DNA of 64,000 nucleotides from Micavibrio sp. TMED2 (GTDB lineage: Bacteria; Pseudomonadota; Alphaproteobacteria; TMED2). The stretch's first letter is position 1, and the number at the start of each line of letters is the position of its first letter. Both the position numbers and the translations under genes were made by a program. This document shows positions 62,225 to 64,000 of this stretch, piece after piece. The DNA lies in NCBI GenBank assembly GCA_002168225.1, contig NHBH01000009.1, positions 71,609-135,608 on the forward strand. The letters are read 5' to 3'. Below the pieces are notes generated by a model. The model saw only the letters and a list, made by a program, of their open reading frames with translations, did no database searches and was not told the DNA's origin.

Positions 62225-62677
62225 TTAGGCAGCAGCGCTATGGGGAACGGGCAGAACGGCGATATGAACCGGGGCTGGTTCTGTTGCCGGTGGCCCGCGC
62301 GATGGCGGTGGCAGGGCGTGGAGCCGCGCCAGCGTTGTCTGGTGATCGAGGAACCATGTCCGGCTCTCGACCGGCAGAGCCGTCAGCGCAATCGTTGTTG
62401 GCTTTGCAACCTGTGCCAGCACGGTACCGGCATAGGCGCAGACGTTGTGCTGTCCGTCATCGTTGTTATCGCCATCACCGTCAGGTGCGTCCGGCGTGTC
62501 GGCTGCCTCGTAGTCGGCGGCGGGCACATAGACCGTTTTGGTGCCGGTGGCGGTACAGATGACCATCTCCAGCACCGCGCCATCATCCGACAGCGCAGGC
62601 ATGAAGCCGACCGGGATCAGCCCGCCGACAAGCAGGCTGAGAATGGTCAGAAGGATGACGGCGATGCGTCCGGTCAT
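62225..62677 (-). CDS. DUF2946-like small exported protein
   Basis: The 150-residue protein has an N-terminal membrane or signal segment (IAVILLTILSLLVGGLIPVGFMP), an Asp/Ala/Gly-rich middle (DGDGDNNDDGQHNVCAYAG), and the C-terminal PPPSRGPPA that I associate with DUF2946. The canonical second Cys of a CxxC motif is Ala here (CAYA). DUF2946 proteins occur next to TonB receptors and PepSY proteins; the function is not established. It precedes the PepSY gene. Confidence 0.6.
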   Translation of the reverse strand: MTGRIAVILLTILSLLVGGLIPVGFMPALSDDGAVLEMVICTATGTKTVYVPAADYEAADTPDAPDGDGDNNDDGQHNVCAYAGTVLAQVAKPTTIALTALPVESRTWFLDHQTTLARLHALPPPSRGPPATEPAPVHIAVLPVPHSAAA

Positions 62678-62801
62678 GGGCTGCGGGTTGATCCCTGATA
62701 TGGCGGGTGTGCCGGAATGATCTGCAGGCGATACTGCATGTTCAGACCGCGCGCAATCATTGAGCGGTCAGGGCGGCAAAATGCGCAACGTAAGGGGGGG
62801 A

Positions 62802-64000
62802 TCAGACCACGCTGTCCCATGGCTTCGACAGGCGCATGGCACCGTTGATGATGCCGACCATGGAATAGGTCTGCGGGAAGTTGCCCCAGGCGGCACCGGT
62901 CTTGAAATCGGTATCCTCAGACATCAGGCCGAGGCTGTTCCGGGCGGCGAGCAGGTCTTCGAAAATCGCCCGCGCCTCATCCATCCGACCGATCTTGGCG
63001 AGCGCATCGAGCCGCCAGAAGGCACAGATGTTGAAGGCGGTTTCCGGCTCACCGAAATCATCGGCTTCCTGATAGCGCATCATGAACGAGCCGCGCCCCA
63101 GATCCTTGTCCAGTGCCTCAACGGTGGAGACAAAGCGCGGGTCTTTCGGGTCGATAAAGCCGACCTCGCTCATCAGCAGTACGCTGGCATCGAGAAACTG
63201 GCCGCCGAAGCTCTCGACGAAGGCCTGTTTCTCATCGGACCATGCTTGTGTCAGCACCTTTTCCCGGATGATATCGGCCCGTTCACGCCAGAACCGGCCG
63301 CGGTCGGGCAGGCCGATATGGGCAGCGATCTTCGCCAGCCGGTCACAGGCGGCCCAGCACATGACGCTGGACGAGGTATGGATGCGGGCGCGGGTGCGGA
63401 GTTCCCAGATACCGGCATCGGGCTGGTCATGGAGCTTCCATGACTGCTCGCCGAGGCCTTCCAGACGCTCGAACTCGGCCTGACCGATGGCGCGGAAAAT
63501 ACGTTTGTCGAAAAACGCCTGCGAGGCACCGAGGATGATGTTGCCATAGGTGTCGAACTGGAAATGCTCATGGGCCTGATTGCCGATGCGCACCGGGCCA
63601 TTGCCCTCGAAACCGGGCAGTTCCTCAACGATCCATTCGGTGATGTTTGCCTCCAGCCCGATGCCATAGACCGGCTGGATATGGCCGCCACCGGTCTGGG
63701 CGATGATATTCATCAGCCACTGGACATAATCCTCCATGGTCTTGAGCGCGGCGAGGCTGTTCAGCGCCCGGACCACAAAGAATGCATCCCGGACCCAGCA
63801 GAAACGGTAATCCCAGTTGCGTTCCGATCCCGGCGCTTCCGGGATACTGGTGGTCATGGCGGCGACAATCGCGCCGGTGGATTCATAGGCGCAGAGCTTG
63901 AGCGTGATCGCCGCCCGGATCACCGCATCCTGCCATTCGAAGGGCAGGGCGAGGGAGTTGACCCAGTCGCGCCAGTAATCGGCGGTGCGGCTCTCATATT
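62802..64000 (-). CDS. Glycoside hydrolase family 15 (glucoamylase/trehalase-like), 5' part outside window
   Basis: The reading frame is open to the window end, so the N-terminus is missing; about 400 residues remain. The typical (alpha/alpha)6 barrel of GH15 is seen: NWDYRFCWVRDAFFVVRALN (with the RD and W of the active site), WKLHDQPDAGIWELR with the catalytic Glu, and late FNICAFWRLDALAKIGRMDEA with GNFPQTYSMVGII. Related enzymes hydrolyse alpha-glucans or trehalose. A GTG at 63923 is only an internal codon, as family similarity continues upstream (ESRTADYWRDW). Confidence 0.93.
   Translation of the reverse strand, partial: YESRTADYWRDWVNSLALPFEWQDAVIRAAITLKLCAYESTGAIVAAMTTSIPEAPGSERNWDYRFCWVRDAFFVVRALNSLAALKTMEDYVQWLMNIIAQTGGGHIQPVYGIGLEANITEWIVEELPGFEGNGPVRIGNQAHEHFQFDTYGNIILGASQAFFDKRIFRAIGQAEFERLEGLGEQSWKLHDQPDAGIWELRTRARIHTSSSVMCWAACDRLAKIAAHIGLPDRGRFWRERADIIREKVLTQAWSDEKQAFVESFGGQFLDASVLLMSEVGFIDPKDPRFVSTVEALDKDLGRGSFMMRYQEADDFGEPETAFNICAFWRLDALAKIGRMDEARAIFEDLLAARNSLGLMSEDTDFKTGAAWGNFPQTYSMVGIINGAMRLSKPWDSVV

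Overview
The window is a stretch of high-GC chromosome (around 60% G+C by eye) from an alphaproteobacterium, most likely Rhodospirillales or a relative. The evidence is gene order and content that I recognise from that group: SUV3-like helicase, S4-domain protein, FdxA and CarD together; rpmH-rnpA-yidD-yidC-yihA-argB; dnaX-ebfC-recR followed by dapD and dapE; pheA near a membrane-anchored CycM-type cytochrome c; a TRAP transporter; and a Zur-like operator before a COG0523 GTPase gene. I see no insertion sequence, prophage, CRISPR array, tRNA or rRNA. The only structural RNA I recognise is the small signal recognition particle RNA in front of dnaX. Coding density is very high, with many 4-nt ATGA overlaps.

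Layout. 1-6061: the end of a glycosyltransferase gene and a methyltransferase gene run rightwards and converge on a leftward operon of a TRAP importer (dctP-dctQ-dctM), a creatininase-family amidohydrolase and a reductase-only RibD-like protein. 6129-14255: an MFS transporter, a phosphatase-fold protein that has lost its metal ligands, CarD, FdxA, a TerB-like protein, an S4 RNA-binding protein and a large RNA helicase. 14442-18207: an unknown exported protein and the chaperone HtpG. 18303-22582: a leftward group of small unknown proteins around an orphan GspE/DotB-type secretion ATPase and a degenerate GH114-like exported protein. 22712-27514: a DUF547 protein, an orphan histidine kinase, and an LPD-like flavoprotein coupled to a TMEM64-family membrane protein.

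27675-31186 is the rpmH-rnpA-yidD-yidC-yihA block, whose products serve ribosome assembly, tRNA processing and membrane protein insertion. 31193-34301 holds a Gate-domain membrane protein, an amino-acid racemase and the COG0523 GTPase with its tandem operator. 34490-39184 holds argB, rmuC, def, fmt and truA. 39194-46463 is one long leftward run: SRP RNA, dnaX, ebfC, recR, a HAD phosphatase, dapD, dapE and two tandem paralogous membrane proteins. 46608-52183 holds nudC, pheA, two unknown genes (one a degenerate receiver domain), a cytochrome c with an acidic tail and a HisN-type phosphatase. 52379-58184 is the yejABEF peptide importer. 58242-62677 has an iron-box-like palindrome before two tandem paralogues of unknown function, a MarR-GNAT pair with its own inverted repeat, and a PepSY membrane protein with a DUF2946-like partner. 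The window ends inside a GH15 glucoamylase-like gene.

Best candidates for undescribed biology: the TRAP-creatininase-RibD operon beside the glycosyltransferase/methyltransferase pair, which may be a pterin- or pyrimidine-type pathway; the orphan secretion-ATPase cluster; the pseudo-phosphatase beside carD; and the tandem paralogues behind the iron-box-like palindrome.
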